This document shows positions 25,867 to 35,600 of a DNA stretch of 64,000 bases, in pieces. The DNA lies in contig NZ_LS974202.1 of NCBI RefSeq assembly GCF_900157305.1, forward strand, positions 806,001 to 870,000, written 5' to 3'. The DNA comes from Mesotoga infera (GTDB taxonomy: Bacteria; Thermotogota; Thermotogae; Petrotogales; Kosmotogaceae). Numbering within the stretch: position 1 is the first letter of the stretch; the number at the start of each line of letters is the position of its first letter. The notes beneath the pieces were generated by a model. That model was not told the DNA's origin. It searched no databases and was given only the letters and a program-made list of their open reading frames with translations. The position numbers and the translations under genes are program-made.

Positions 25867-26297
25867 AGACCTGGCAGCCTAAAGGTACTGGAGCTTATTG
25901 CATTTGACGTCGCGAACTTCGTGGCGATGCTCCGGTCTTTTCAACCCAGAGGCGATTCCGCTTCTAAATCTAGAGTTGCAGATACTCTGCGAATGCTGGA
26001 GAGATCCGGATGGATAAATAAAGAGCATGGGAAATATTCGATCACTTACTGCGTGCATGCGGAATTAAATAGGAAACCACGGATTCTAATAAAGCACTCT
26101 TCCATAAACTGCTATTGTACTGAAAGCCGGCACTAATTCGGGGAAAACACGACTCTTCCAGCTCCTCTAAGCAGACGAAGGGGAGTTTCTAATGCTCTTT
26201 TTGCTCTTCTGACTTCATTAATTAAGCTTCTGACCTCAGATCTTCCAGGAACGACTCGATACTTCAACTTGGAAATACTCTCTACAGATATCTTTTT
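25867..26297 (+). other. Intergenic region with a possible regulator remnant
   Basis: A frame open from the kinase stop to about 26136 encodes LELIAFDVANFVAMLRSFQPRG then SKSRVADTLRMLERSGWINKEHGKYSI, which reads like the recognition helix and wing of a DNA-binding protein. There is no ribosome site and no start before GTG 25921. It may be a degenerate gene end. The rest of the interval, to the operator at 26298, shows nothing. Confidence 0.3.
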
Positions 26298-26315
26298 ATT
26301 GTGATCGCTCACAAT
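26298..26315. promoter_or_regulatory. Distal LacI-type operator
   Basis: ATTGTGA-tcgc-TCACAAT is a perfect inverted repeat with 7-bp arms, close to the E. coli lac operator. It lies 162 bp upstream of a second operator with the same arms (26460), a spacing compatible with DNA looping. Confidence 0.85.
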
Positions 26316-26429
26316 ACTTAGATAATAGCGAGACTACTGACAATGCTAGTTCATAACAAATGAAGATATATATTTCTATAATTGTCTTTAATAGTAGCAA
26401 ACAGAAAATAGTTCACTCGAGTCTAAGAA

Positions 26430-26477
26430 TTGACTTTTACTGATCGGTTATGTTATAGTATTGTGAGCCCTCACAAT
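26430..26477 (+). promoter_or_regulatory. Promoter and proximal LacI-type operator of the maltodextrin operon
   Basis: TTGACT (26430-26435) and TATAGT (26454-26459) are 18 bp apart. The operator ATTGTGA-gccc-TCACAAT (26460-26477) begins immediately after the -10, where bound repressor blocks initiation. The lacI-type gene starts 35 bp further on, so it represses itself and the genes behind it. Confidence 0.85.
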
Positions 26478-26511
26478 ATTCAAATTATGTTTCTCAGCAA
26501 GGAGTGAGATT

Positions 26512-27507
26512 ATGAAACCGATAACGATAGAAGATGTCGCCAGACTCAGCGGCGTATCGCGAGGAACGGTATCGAGGGTAATCAACGGAAGTCAGAATGT
26601 TAACAGCGAAACTAGAAAGAAAGTGCTCGAAGTAATAGAAAAACTCGGTTACCGCCCAAACCAGAGCGCCCGGAGAACGGCCGGTGGAAGATCCTCCACA
26701 ATCGGCATAGTGATTCCTATGATCGGTACGGAATTCTATGAAAGACTCATCAAGAGCATGGAAGAGAAGCTCAGAGCGCAGTGGTACACCATGATGCTCT
26801 TCCCCGTTCTCAAAAGGGACTGGCTCTCGAAAGTCATGATGCACGACATCCCCAATTCAGACGCGGCTGGAATGTTTCTTTGTTCGTTCGATATCGAGCG
26901 TCTCTTTTCATCTTTCCGTAAACCCTTCGAAGGGCCAACGGTCCTGGTTGACAGCTACTCACCCCTGTACGACTCGATCTATATAGACAACGAGCTCGGA
27001 GGATACCTCGTAGGAAGAAAGTTCTCGCATCTAGAAGGGAGCACGCATGTCATAATGATGCAAGAATACATAGATTCGGGCTTCTGGCCCGTCTTTAATT
27101 CAAGATTCAAAGGTTTTCAGAAAGCGCTCCTCGAAAACGGGAAAAGCCTTCCGCATAGAAACGTTCACTCCTACGACTTCAGCTGGAGCGCTGGAGCCCT
27201 CGCAGCCCGCGATATCTTCGACAACGACCGGCCTCCCTTCAACATCTTTGCTATGAGTGATCTTTACGCATTTGGAGTTATGCGCGAGGCACAGCTCAGA
27301 GGCCTTCGCATCGGTCGGGATGTGAAGCTGGTCGGTTACGACGATCAATCGGTCGCCAGAGACTGGGGGATTACCACGGTAAGGCAGCCTATAGAGGAGA
27401 TGGGAGAGAAAGCCGTAGATTTGATGTTCAAGCGCCTCGAGAGACCGGGAAAGGAAGTCGAAAGTCTGTGTTTGAAACCTGAAATTGTGGAACGTGAATC
27501 CGCTTAA
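26512..27507 (+). CDS. LacI-family repressor of the maltodextrin operon
   Basis: 331 residues. The N-terminal helix-turn-helix and hinge read TIEDVARLSGVSRGTVSRVINGSQNV, then LGYRPNQSARRTAGGRSS. The periplasmic-binding-protein-like domain follows, with the typical VGYDDQSVARDWGITTVRQP near the end. A GGAGTG site precedes the ATG. Two operators of the LacI type lie directly upstream. It is the first gene of an operon with malE-malF-malG-GH13, so the inducer is probably a maltooligosaccharide. Confidence 0.92.
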   Translation: MKPITIEDVARLSGVSRGTVSRVINGSQNVNSETRKKVLEVIEKLGYRPNQSARRTAGGRSSTIGIVIPMIGTEFYERLIKSMEEKLRAQWYTMMLFPVLKRDWLSKVMMHDIPNSDAAGMFLCSFDIERLFSSFRKPFEGPTVLVDSYSPLYDSIYIDNELGGYLVGRKFSHLEGSTHVIMMQEYIDSGFWPVFNSRFKGFQKALLENGKSLPHRNVHSYDFSWSAGALAARDIFDNDRPPFNIFAMSDLYAFGVMREAQLRGLRIGRDVKLVGYDDQSVARDWGITTVRQPIEEMGEKAVDLMFKRLERPGKEVESLCLKPEIVERESA

Positions 27508-27508
27508 G

Positions 27509-27525
27509 CCTGGAATAATTCCAGG
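27509..27525 (+). promoter_or_regulatory. Small hairpin between lacI-type gene and malE
   Basis: CCTGGAA-taa-TTCCAGG forms a 7-bp stem with a three-base loop, two bases after the repressor stop codon and 19 bases before the malE start. There is no T tract. It may set the ratio of repressor to binding protein. Confidence 0.5.
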
Positions 27526-27544
27526 ATACAGAAAGGAGGAGAAT

Positions 27545-28741
27545 ATGAGAAGAAAGGTTCTGATCGTTCTTGCGGTTTCGATGTTATTTCTGAGTTCGGT
27601 GATAACTGCCACGGTCGATGGAAAGCTAATAATCTGGGCAGATGACACGAGAACTCCGATCTTCAAGGAACTGGCCAGAGAGTACACCGAAATGACCGGT
27701 ATAATCGTGACGGTCTACGAAATGACCATGGATGCGATTGCCGAGCAGGTTGTTACGGCCTCTCCGGCAGGCGAGGGCCCCGATCTAATCGTCGGAGCTC
27801 ACGATTGGATAGGAAGACTGGTCCGCAACGGTACCATCGCCTCTATCGATCTTCCCGAAGATCTACTCTTGCAGTTCGATCCCGTGACTATTGCTGCCAT
27901 GTCCTTCGAAGGAAAGCTTTACGGTGTCCCTTACAGCAGGGAGGGAGTCGCACTGCTGTACAACAAAGATCTCGTTCCTGAACCTCCTCAGACCTGGGAT
28001 GAGTTGATCGATATCACAAGAGAGATTACCAACCCCGCTATCGGACAGTACGGATTCATCGTCGAACTCCCCTTCCCTTACAACAGCTTCCCTGTGCTTT
28101 CGGCCCTTGGAGGATATATATTCGGGCAGCGTTCGGACGGAACGCTTTTGATGGACGATATCGGTCTTGACTCCGTAGGCATGATTCTAGGAGCTACTCT
28201 TATAGACTGGCTTATCGAGGAAGGTCTCATGCCGGGAGAGATACCCTGGGAAACTATGACGGGACTTCTCTCCGAAGGAAAGGCAGGAATGGTAATTACC
28301 GGACCCTGGAGTATCCCCATCGCAGAAAGCGGAGGAGTAAACGTTGGAGTTGCACCCATACCGACAATATGCGGGCAACGGCCACGGCCTTTCGTAGGAG
28401 TGTCGGGCATCATGGTCAACGCGTACTCCCCCAACAAAGCAATTATACAGGACTTCATCGAGAACCAATATGCAACCAAAGAGTCGATGTTGAAGATCTT
28501 CGAAATGGACCCGAGACCGTCGGCGTTCATACCGGCCTTTGAAGAGACCAGGGACGATCCCGTCATGAATGCCTTCGCAGAATCGATCTCTTTCGGTATG
28601 CCACTTCCAAATGTTCCGGAAATGAACACGGTCTGGTCTGTCTGGACGGACGCGATGACTTTGATATGCAACCAGACGCTTTCTCCTCATGAAGCTCTAA
28701 GGCAGGCTGCAAAAGTGCTCGAAGATACCTTTTCCAACTGA
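27545..28741 (+). CDS. malE: Maltose/maltodextrin ABC binding protein
   Basis: 398 residues with a signal peptide (VLIVLAVSMLFLSSVITA) and the MalE fold: GKLIIWADDTRTPIFKELAREY at the start, GPDLIVGAHDWIGRL, YGVPYSREGVALLYNKDLVPEPPQTWDEL, and GKAGMVITGPWSIP. These segments are close to maltose-binding proteins of Thermotogota. AAGGAGGAG precedes the ATG at 27545. It is followed by a long-range hairpin and by malF and malG. Confidence 0.93.
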   Translation: MRRKVLIVLAVSMLFLSSVITATVDGKLIIWADDTRTPIFKELAREYTEMTGIIVTVYEMTMDAIAEQVVTASPAGEGPDLIVGAHDWIGRLVRNGTIASIDLPEDLLLQFDPVTIAAMSFEGKLYGVPYSREGVALLYNKDLVPEPPQTWDELIDITREITNPAIGQYGFIVELPFPYNSFPVLSALGGYIFGQRSDGTLLMDDIGLDSVGMILGATLIDWLIEEGLMPGEIPWETMTGLLSEGKAGMVITGPWSIPIAESGGVNVGVAPIPTICGQRPRPFVGVSGIMVNAYSPNKAIIQDFIENQYATKESMLKIFEMDPRPSAFIPAFEETRDDPVMNAFAESISFGMPLPNVPEMNTVWSVWTDAMTLICNQTLSPHEALRQAAKVLEDTFSN

Positions 28742-28756
28742 CGAATGCAAGTAGAC

Positions 28757-28833
28757 CTGTATCCCCCGGCACTGGATACAGAAAGCGTACTCAATGGAAA
28801 AGAGATCTGAGCTGAGTATTCCGGGGGATACAG
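28757..28833 (+). promoter_or_regulatory. Long-range hairpin between malE and malF
   Basis: CTGTATCCCCCGG (28757-28769) is the perfect inverse of CCGGGGGATACAG (28821-28833), enclosing 51 bases. It starts 15 bases after the malE stop and ends just before malF. The position matches the REP hairpins between malE and malF in enteric bacteria, which hold back transcript decay and favour binding-protein synthesis. Confidence 0.7.
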
Positions 28834-28848
28834 TTTATGGAGAAAGTA

Positions 28849-30390
28849 ATGGAGAGACGTTTGCTGCGATTTCTTGTGAAAATAACCTTAATATCTCTGT
28901 TCAATGCGCTCGCCATTTTTGCGTGCGTGTTTTTTGCGATCTCAGGCGATCTGTACCTTTCGACAGCCGGAGTCGTGATGCTGGTAGCGGTAAATTCAAT
29001 TGCCTTCAAAAAGAAGAGTTACCCTTTAAAATACTTACTACCCGGACTCTTCTTCTTGACGGCCATGGTCGTTATTCCAATCTTTTACAACGTGTATCTC
29101 TCACTAACTAACTACTCTACAGGTCACGTCATAGGGAAGAATGACGCGATAAATCTCTTTCTCAACCGCGAATATCTGAGGCCCGACTCCAAAAAATACA
29201 GTTTCAAGGCGTACGGAAACGATTCGGATATCGTGCTTCTCCTGCTGAAATCCGATGAAGAGCTTCTTGTGGATATGAATGGGGAGATTCACGATCCCGT
29301 TGAATTTGATATCGTTGACTGCGATCTTGACGGAACGCCCGATAAGATTGGTCAATGGAAAGCTATGGAGGCGTCAAAAATCGTTTCAAAGATCTCTCTA
29401 TTGCAGAAATTAAGAATACCCTATGGCAATGGGTGGCTGAGGCTAAGTACCCTGCGCGAGTTCAGACAGTACGAGCATCAATACGTATACGACGAAGCGA
29501 CTGACACGCTGACCGATCTCAAAACCGGGAAGACTTACAGACCCGAAAAGGCCCGATTCATCTCTAGCGACGGTGAGGTCCTGGATCCTGGCTGGACGGA
29601 ATATGTCGGTCTTCAAAACTATCTAAGAATAATAAACACCGAAAAATACAGGAAGCCTTTCTTCGGGGTTTTCATTTGGACCATCGAATGGTCGCTTTTT
29701 ACGGTTCTTATCAGCTTTGCCATCGGTCTGTTTCTGGCCATTATGCTGAATGACAGTAAACTCAGGTTTAGAAAACTCTACAGATCTCTTCTGATCGTTC
29801 CGTACGCGATGCCGTCATTCATCTCTCTGTTGGTCTGGCGGTACGGCTTTTACAGCGGCGAGTTCGGCTTTTTCAACAGGATGCTCAAAAACCTTGCCGG
29901 TATATCCATACCCTGGCTGGACACGGTCTTCTGGGCGAGGTTCTCGGTGCTGCTCACCAATATCTGGCTTACATTTCCCTACATGATGCTGGTTTCATTA
30001 GGGGCTTTACAGGCAATTCCGCCCCATCTTCTTGAAGCCGCGAAGATCGACGGCGCCGGAAGCTGGCAAAAGTTCAGGAAGGTGACCTTTCCGCTGGTGA
30101 TCGTGACGCTGGCTCCGCTTCTAATAGGTTCATTTGCGACGACTTTCAACAATTTCACCGTGATCTGGTTACTAACCGAGGGCCGTCCGGTTACGGGAAT
30201 CGGAGATGTAGCCGGCGCAACGGATATCCTTATCTCTTACGCCTATAAACTGGCCTTCTCGGGAAGAGAGGGAAGCGAAATGGCCCTCTCGGCCGCGGTA
30301 TCTGTGGTGATCTTCGCGATCGTGGTTACTATATCGATTATCAGTTTTAGAAGAACCAGAGTGCTTGAGGATGTTTCCAATGAGATATAA
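28849..30390 (+). CDS. malF: Maltodextrin ABC transporter permease MalF
   Basis: About 513 residues, much longer than the other MalF-type permease in this window (292). It has an N-terminal membrane segment pair, then MVVIPIFYNVYLSLTNYS, a soluble insertion of about 170 residues, then five more segments. The insertion corresponds to the large periplasmic P2 loop of classical MalF. The EAA loop is LLEAAKIDGAGSWQKFRKVTFPLV. ATG 28849 has GGAG six bases upstream; ATG 28837 is possible, with its ribosome site in the hairpin. Confidence 0.92.
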   Translation: MERRLLRFLVKITLISLFNALAIFACVFFAISGDLYLSTAGVVMLVAVNSIAFKKKSYPLKYLLPGLFFLTAMVVIPIFYNVYLSLTNYSTGHVIGKNDAINLFLNREYLRPDSKKYSFKAYGNDSDIVLLLLKSDEELLVDMNGEIHDPVEFDIVDCDLDGTPDKIGQWKAMEASKIVSKISLLQKLRIPYGNGWLRLSTLREFRQYEHQYVYDEATDTLTDLKTGKTYRPEKARFISSDGEVLDPGWTEYVGLQNYLRIINTEKYRKPFFGVFIWTIEWSLFTVLISFAIGLFLAIMLNDSKLRFRKLYRSLLIVPYAMPSFISLLVWRYGFYSGEFGFFNRMLKNLAGISIPWLDTVFWARFSVLLTNIWLTFPYMMLVSLGALQAIPPHLLEAAKIDGAGSWQKFRKVTFPLVIVTLAPLLIGSFATTFNNFTVIWLLTEGRPVTGIGDVAGATDILISYAYKLAFSGREGSEMALSAAVSVVIFAIVVTISIISFRRTRVLEDVSNEI

Positions 30391-31243
30391 AATGACCGCC
30401 AGATATGTTGGTAGGATAATTCGACACGGGGTAATCTGGGTTGCGATCGTGTTTGCAGTCTTACCGGCGCTTTTCATAATAGGAACCTCTTTCAATCCGG
30501 CCAATTCGATCAACTCGACGGGAATATTCCCGGCCAAACCGACGCTCGATAATTACACAAGCCTTCTCTTTGGAGCCAACAGAGTGTTTACGATGTGGAT
30601 GTGGAACACCCTGAAAATCTGTTTCGTGACCTCGTCTATAAGCGTATTTCTGTGCGCACTGGGTGCGTACGCCTTTTCCCGGTTCAGCTTTCGTGGAAGG
30701 AGAGCGGGATTGTTGATGATTCTCCTGGTTCAAATGTTTCCACAGACACTGGGAATGACGGCGATCTTCCTGATTATGGCGTGGTTCAATAAGAACCTTC
30801 CCCTGCTCGGTCTCAACACTCACGCAGGGCTGATCTTCGTCTATCTGGGAGGCGCCATAGGCTTCAACACATGGCTCATGAAAGGATATTTCGACAGTAT
30901 TCCCCGTTCGCTTGAGGAGGCGGCCTTCGTCGACGGAGCCACCCCCTTCAAAACTTTTTTGAGCATTGTGCTGCCACTGGCCAAACCCATTCTTGTTGTA
31001 GTCTTTATCATTCAATTCATCGCCACTTATTCCGAATACATGATCGCGAGCACCCTGCTCAAGGGTGACAATATGTACACATTGGCCGTAGGATTGCGTC
31101 TGTTTGTCGGTCAACATTACGACGACAGATGGGGACCCTTCGCCGCGGCCGGTGTCCTTGGTTCTCTGGTTATAGTGGCAATCTTCTATTCGTTGCAGGG
31201 TCAAATCGTCTCCGGTTTGACGGGCGGAGCGGTCAAAGAATAA
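30380..31243 (+). CDS. malG: Maltodextrin ABC transporter permease MalG
   Basis: About 287 residues, six membrane segments. The start region overlaps the end of malF; ATG 30380 has GAGG eight bases upstream. The EAA loop is LEEAAFVDGATPFKTFLSIVLPLAKPI. As in the other sugar operon, no ATPase gene is present, pointing to a shared MalK-like ATPase. Confidence 0.93.
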   Translation: MRYKMTARYVGRIIRHGVIWVAIVFAVLPALFIIGTSFNPANSINSTGIFPAKPTLDNYTSLLFGANRVFTMWMWNTLKICFVTSSISVFLCALGAYAFSRFSFRGRRAGLLMILLVQMFPQTLGMTAIFLIMAWFNKNLPLLGLNTHAGLIFVYLGGAIGFNTWLMKGYFDSIPRSLEEAAFVDGATPFKTFLSIVLPLAKPILVVVFIIQFIATYSEYMIASTLLKGDNMYTLAVGLRLFVGQHYDDRWGPFAAAGVLGSLVIVAIFYSLQGQIVSGLTGGAVKE

Positions 31244-31258
31244 AAAAGGAGGATATGA

Positions 31259-32629
31259 ATGCAGCTCAAACCACCGGAATGGACAAGCGACGCCATTATT
31301 TATCAGATATTTCCCGACTCTTTCTTCAACGGTGAACCGTACAACGATCCTCCGGAAACCCTTAACTGGGGTGCCTCGCCCGAGAGAAATCGTTTCTATG
31401 GAGGAGACTTGCAAGGAATCATCCATAAGCTTGATTATTTGCGGAAACTTGGAGTCAATTGCATATACCTGACTCCCATCTTCGATGCGCCTTCGAACCA
31501 CAAGTACGATACTCGCAATTACTTCAAAGTAGACGACGCTCTGGGCGGGGATGAGGCACTCATGGAACTGGTAGAACAGGTTCATGCGAGAGGGATGAGG
31601 ATCTTGCTTGATGGTGTTTTCAACCATTGCGGTGTTGAACACCCGTTCTTTATCGATGCAACGAGCAGGGGCAAAGAGTCCCGCTACTGGAACTGGTTTC
31701 ACATCGATTCTATACCGGTTACCGAAAGCCCCGAACCGAATTATCGTTGTTTTGCCGGCTACGGAAAGATGCCCGAGTTCGATCTTTCCAACCCTCAAGT
31801 AAGAGAGTATTTGCTTGGAGTGGTCCGATACTGGTTCGAGAAGGCCGATATCGATGGCTGGCGGCTCGACACTGTGGAATACCTGCATCCCGATTTTGTT
31901 CGTGCTGTCCGAGAGACATCCAAAGAGATGAAGCCGGAGGCTTACGTTCTAGGCGAGCTTCTCCATCTTGGAACTTCCTGGTTCAAGGGAGGTTATCTGG
32001 ATGGAGCGATGAACTACAGATTGAGAAAGTATCTTCTCTCTTTTTTCGTCTTCAACAACATAGATGCGAAGACCTTTGGAGAAAAGCTCTATGTCTTGCG
32101 ACGTAGCTACCCCGACTGGGCCAATTATGCTATGTACAACATGATTGACAGCCACGATCGCCCCAGAATCACCACACTCTGCAACGGTAAGAAGGAGATA
32201 GTCAGACTCATTCTGTTATTCTTGTTCGCCTACCCGGGCGTTCCTGCGATCTATTACGGTGACGAGATAGGCATCGAAGGCGGCAGTGATCCGGACTGCC
32301 GAAGATCGATGATATGGGACGAGAAACTCTGGGACCGGGAACTTCTTGAGTTCTACAAAAAGCTCATAGAGCTTCGAAAAACCAGTCAGGCTCTGAGAAA
32401 GGGAGTTTTCATACCCGGTACAGCCGACAATGGACTTTTCACCTTCGAGAGAGGGTACGGGAATGAACGGGTTGTGGTGTGTTTGAATAACTCACCTGTC
32501 GCCGTAGAATACGAAATCGGGAAACCCTACGATATCCTGCTTTCACGATCTGCCAGGATCGATACATGTACTCTTCTGCTAGATCCATACGCTTTTGCCG
32601 TATTGAGAAAGACCACGGAAAACGTCTGA
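31259..32629 (+). CDS. Glycoside hydrolase family 13 (cyclomaltodextrinase/neopullulanase-like)
   Basis: 456 residues, cytoplasmic. The four GH13 regions are visible: DGVFNHCG; DGWRLDTVEYLHPDF with the nucleophile aspartate; a general-acid region LGELLHLGTSWF; and NMIDSHDRPRI. The N-terminal carbohydrate-binding domain of larger neopullulanases is absent. A strong AAAGGAGG precedes the ATG. As last gene of the operon it would cut imported maltodextrins. The bidirectional terminator after it ends the unit. Confidence 0.92.
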   Translation: MQLKPPEWTSDAIIYQIFPDSFFNGEPYNDPPETLNWGASPERNRFYGGDLQGIIHKLDYLRKLGVNCIYLTPIFDAPSNHKYDTRNYFKVDDALGGDEALMELVEQVHARGMRILLDGVFNHCGVEHPFFIDATSRGKESRYWNWFHIDSIPVTESPEPNYRCFAGYGKMPEFDLSNPQVREYLLGVVRYWFEKADIDGWRLDTVEYLHPDFVRAVRETSKEMKPEAYVLGELLHLGTSWFKGGYLDGAMNYRLRKYLLSFFVFNNIDAKTFGEKLYVLRRSYPDWANYAMYNMIDSHDRPRITTLCNGKKEIVRLILLFLFAYPGVPAIYYGDEIGIEGGSDPDCRRSMIWDEKLWDRELLEFYKKLIELRKTSQALRKGVFIPGTADNGLFTFERGYGNERVVVCLNNSPVAVEYEIGKPYDILLSRSARIDTCTLLLDPYAFAVLRKTTENV

Positions 32630-32641
32630 TCGAAATCGCAC

Positions 32642-32672
32642 AAAAAAACCGGCAGTCAAGGATGGCTGCCGG
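32642..32672 (-). terminator. Terminator of the repeat-domain gene, possibly bidirectional
   Basis: CCGGCAG (32649-32655) pairs with CTGCCGG (32666-32672). On the minus strand seven T follow (32648-32642), ending the 32688-36746 gene. On the plus strand only TTCT follows, so it ends the GH13 transcript weakly. Confidence 0.8.
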
Positions 32673-32687
32673 TTCTAGTTACTGAAC

Positions 32688-35600
32688 TCATTTCAACTCT
32701 ATTCTGACAAACCCTTTCGTTTCTCCCCTTTCCGATACGAGGGGAATGTTTCTCGAAGATGAGCTGGCAGTTATTTTGGCCGTTCCGATTAACTCCGCGC
32801 TCTCTTCGAGAAAACTCCACAAAGACACGGTATCGAAATCCAGAGGCCAGTCGATTTCTAACTCTGCGCGTTGCCCGCTCGAAATGATCTCGTGCGAACC
32901 GGCGATCAGTTTCACTTTATCGATCCCCGAAGAGAATAACGCGTATGTTATGGAAACCACCCGATGACCCGCTTCCACAAAGATCCTTAAGGGAACAGTT
33001 AACTCGCCCTTTCCATCACTCACCTTTATCAGAACTTCTTTCTGACCGATATCTCCTATGCGAGGCTCGAAAATGTATTTACTTCCCGTAATGCTTCCGG
33101 GACCCTCTAGAATCTCAAAAAGCAAATCATCCCCGTCGGGATCGTTCAGGTGATCCATAAGATCTATTTCAACTACTTTTTCCGCCTGGACCGTGATTTC
33201 AGGAAGAGACGAGGTTATTAGGGGCACTCTGTTTTCGTCAACGATTTCTATCTCGAAGACGAGTATCTTTTCTTCGCCGACGGCATCGGAGACCTTTATC
33301 TTGACTTCCTTAAGACCGGCCGATTCAAAATCCGGCTCGTAGGTGTAACTATCGCCCTCTACGCTTCCAGGTCCTTCAAGCAGTTCGAAGAATATCTCGT
33401 CGCCGTCTGGATCGTAGGCAAAGGCTTTGAGGTAAAGATTCAATTTTTCGCCTTCGGAGATGGTTTCGTTAGCTATCGATCCTTCGGGAGGCCTGTTTAC
33501 ATCGTTTACGAGTATGGTGAAACTGGCCTCTTTCGTGGCTCCTCTTTCATCTCTCACATGGACTTTCACCGTGTGCTCGCCACTATCGTTGTATCCCGGT
33601 TTGAAGGTGTAAATTCCATCTTTTATAGATCCAGGTCCTTCGATACTGATTTCAACGCTGTCACCATCCGGGTCTATGACCCATCCGTTGAAATCTATTG
33701 TTAGCGGCTCGTTTTCGTCGATCGAAACATCGCTCGTCAGAACTCTGGGTTCTCTGTTAAGATCCATCACAGAGACGGTCACGGGTAGATTTGTTGAGAG
33801 ACCTGACGGATCGCTCGCAACTATCGTTATCTTCTTTTCTCCCTGATCGTTGTACAACGGCGTATATTTGTAATTACTCCCCTCGATGCTCCCCGGTCCT
33901 TCCAAAATGGCGAAGGACAGCTCCTCGCCATCTGGATCGGTGAAGAAGCTCTTGAGATCCAGGCCCAATGTGAAGGTCTCCCTTATACTCGCTGCAATCG
34001 AAGGCAGAACAGCCACGGGAGCTCTATTTACATCGACGACAGCTATCTCGAAGACGAGTATCTTTTCTTCGCCGCCGGCGTCGGAGACCTTTATCTTGAC
34101 TTCCTTAAGACCGGCCGATTCAAAATCCGGCTCATAGGTGTAACTATCGCCCTCTACGCTTCCGGGTCCTTCAAGCAATTCGAAGAATATCTCGTCACCG
34201 TCTGGATCGTAGGCAAAGGCTTTGAGGTAAAGATTCAATTTTTCGCCTTCGGAAATGGTTTCGTTAGCTATCGATCCTTCAGGCGGCCTGTTTATATCGA
34301 GAACCGATATGATAATGGGCAGTGTCACACTGCCACCTCTTCCGTCATTGGCGGTCACGAGTACGGATTTCTCGCCGGAATCCTCGTAACCGGGGCTGTA
34401 TGTGTAGCCATTCCCTTCCAGTGTTCCCGGTCCTTCCAGAGAGAATGTCAATTCGTCGCCATCGGGGTCGCCGAAGAAAGTGGCCAGGTTCATCCCTAGA
34501 GAGAACCCCTCTCTTATACTGCTCTTGATCTCTTTGATCGTAGTTTCGGGGGCGCGATTCACATCCACTACTTCTATCATGAATTCACCCGTCACCGACG
34601 TCTGACCATCGGATACCCTTATAGTGACAGTGTAATCTCCGCTCTCCTCGAAAGAAGGTTCGAAAGTGTAGATAGCATTTTCAACGCTTCCGGGTCCTTC
34701 AACGAGAGTGAAGTTCAGTTCATCGCCGTCGAGATCTATCGACTGCATACCAAGATCCACAACTAGGCGGGTCCCTTCGTCTATCATCTTGTCGCTGAGA
34801 AGCATTCTGGGCGGCCTGTTTACATCGTTTACGAGTATGGTGAAACTGGCCTCTTTCATGGCTCCTCTTTCATCTCTCACATGGACTTTCACCGTGTGCT
34901 CGCCACTATCGTTGTATCCCGGTTTGAAGGTGTAAATTCCATCTTTTATAGATCCAGGTCCTTTGATACTGATTTCAACACTGTCACCATCCGGGTCTAT
35001 GACCCATCCGTTGAAATCTATTGTTAGCGGCTCGTTTTCGTCGATCGAAACATCGCTCGTCAGAACTCTGGGTTCTCTGTTAAGATCCATCACAGAGACG
35101 GTCACGGGTAGATTTGTTGAGAGACCTGACGGATCGCTCGCAACTATCGTTATCTTCTTTTCTCCCTGATCGTTGTACGACGGCGTATATTTGTAATTAC
35201 TCCCCTCGATGCTCCCCGGTCCTTCCAAAATGGCGAAGGACAGCTCCTCGCCATCTGGATCGGTGAAGAAGCTCTTGAGATCCAGGCCCAATGTGAAGGT
35301 CTCCCTTATACTCGCTGCAATCGAAGGCAGAACAGCCACGGGAGCTCTATTTACATCGACGACAGCTATCTCGAAGACGAGTATCTTTTCTTCGCCGCCG
35401 GCGTCGGAGACCTTTATCTTGACTTCCTTAAGACCGGCCGATTCAAAATCCGGCTCATAGGTGTAACTATCGCCCTCTACACTTCCGGGTCCTTCAAGCA
35501 ATTCGAAGAATATCTCGTCACCGTCTGGATCGTAGGCAAAGGCTTTGAGGTAAAGATTCAATTTTTCGCCTTCGGAGATGGTTTCGTTAGCTATCGATCC

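Noticed and set aside
30461-31888. 475-codon minus-strand frame opposite malG and the GH13 gene
   Set aside because: It is the mirror of two clear coding sequences, with no ribosome site or family resemblance.
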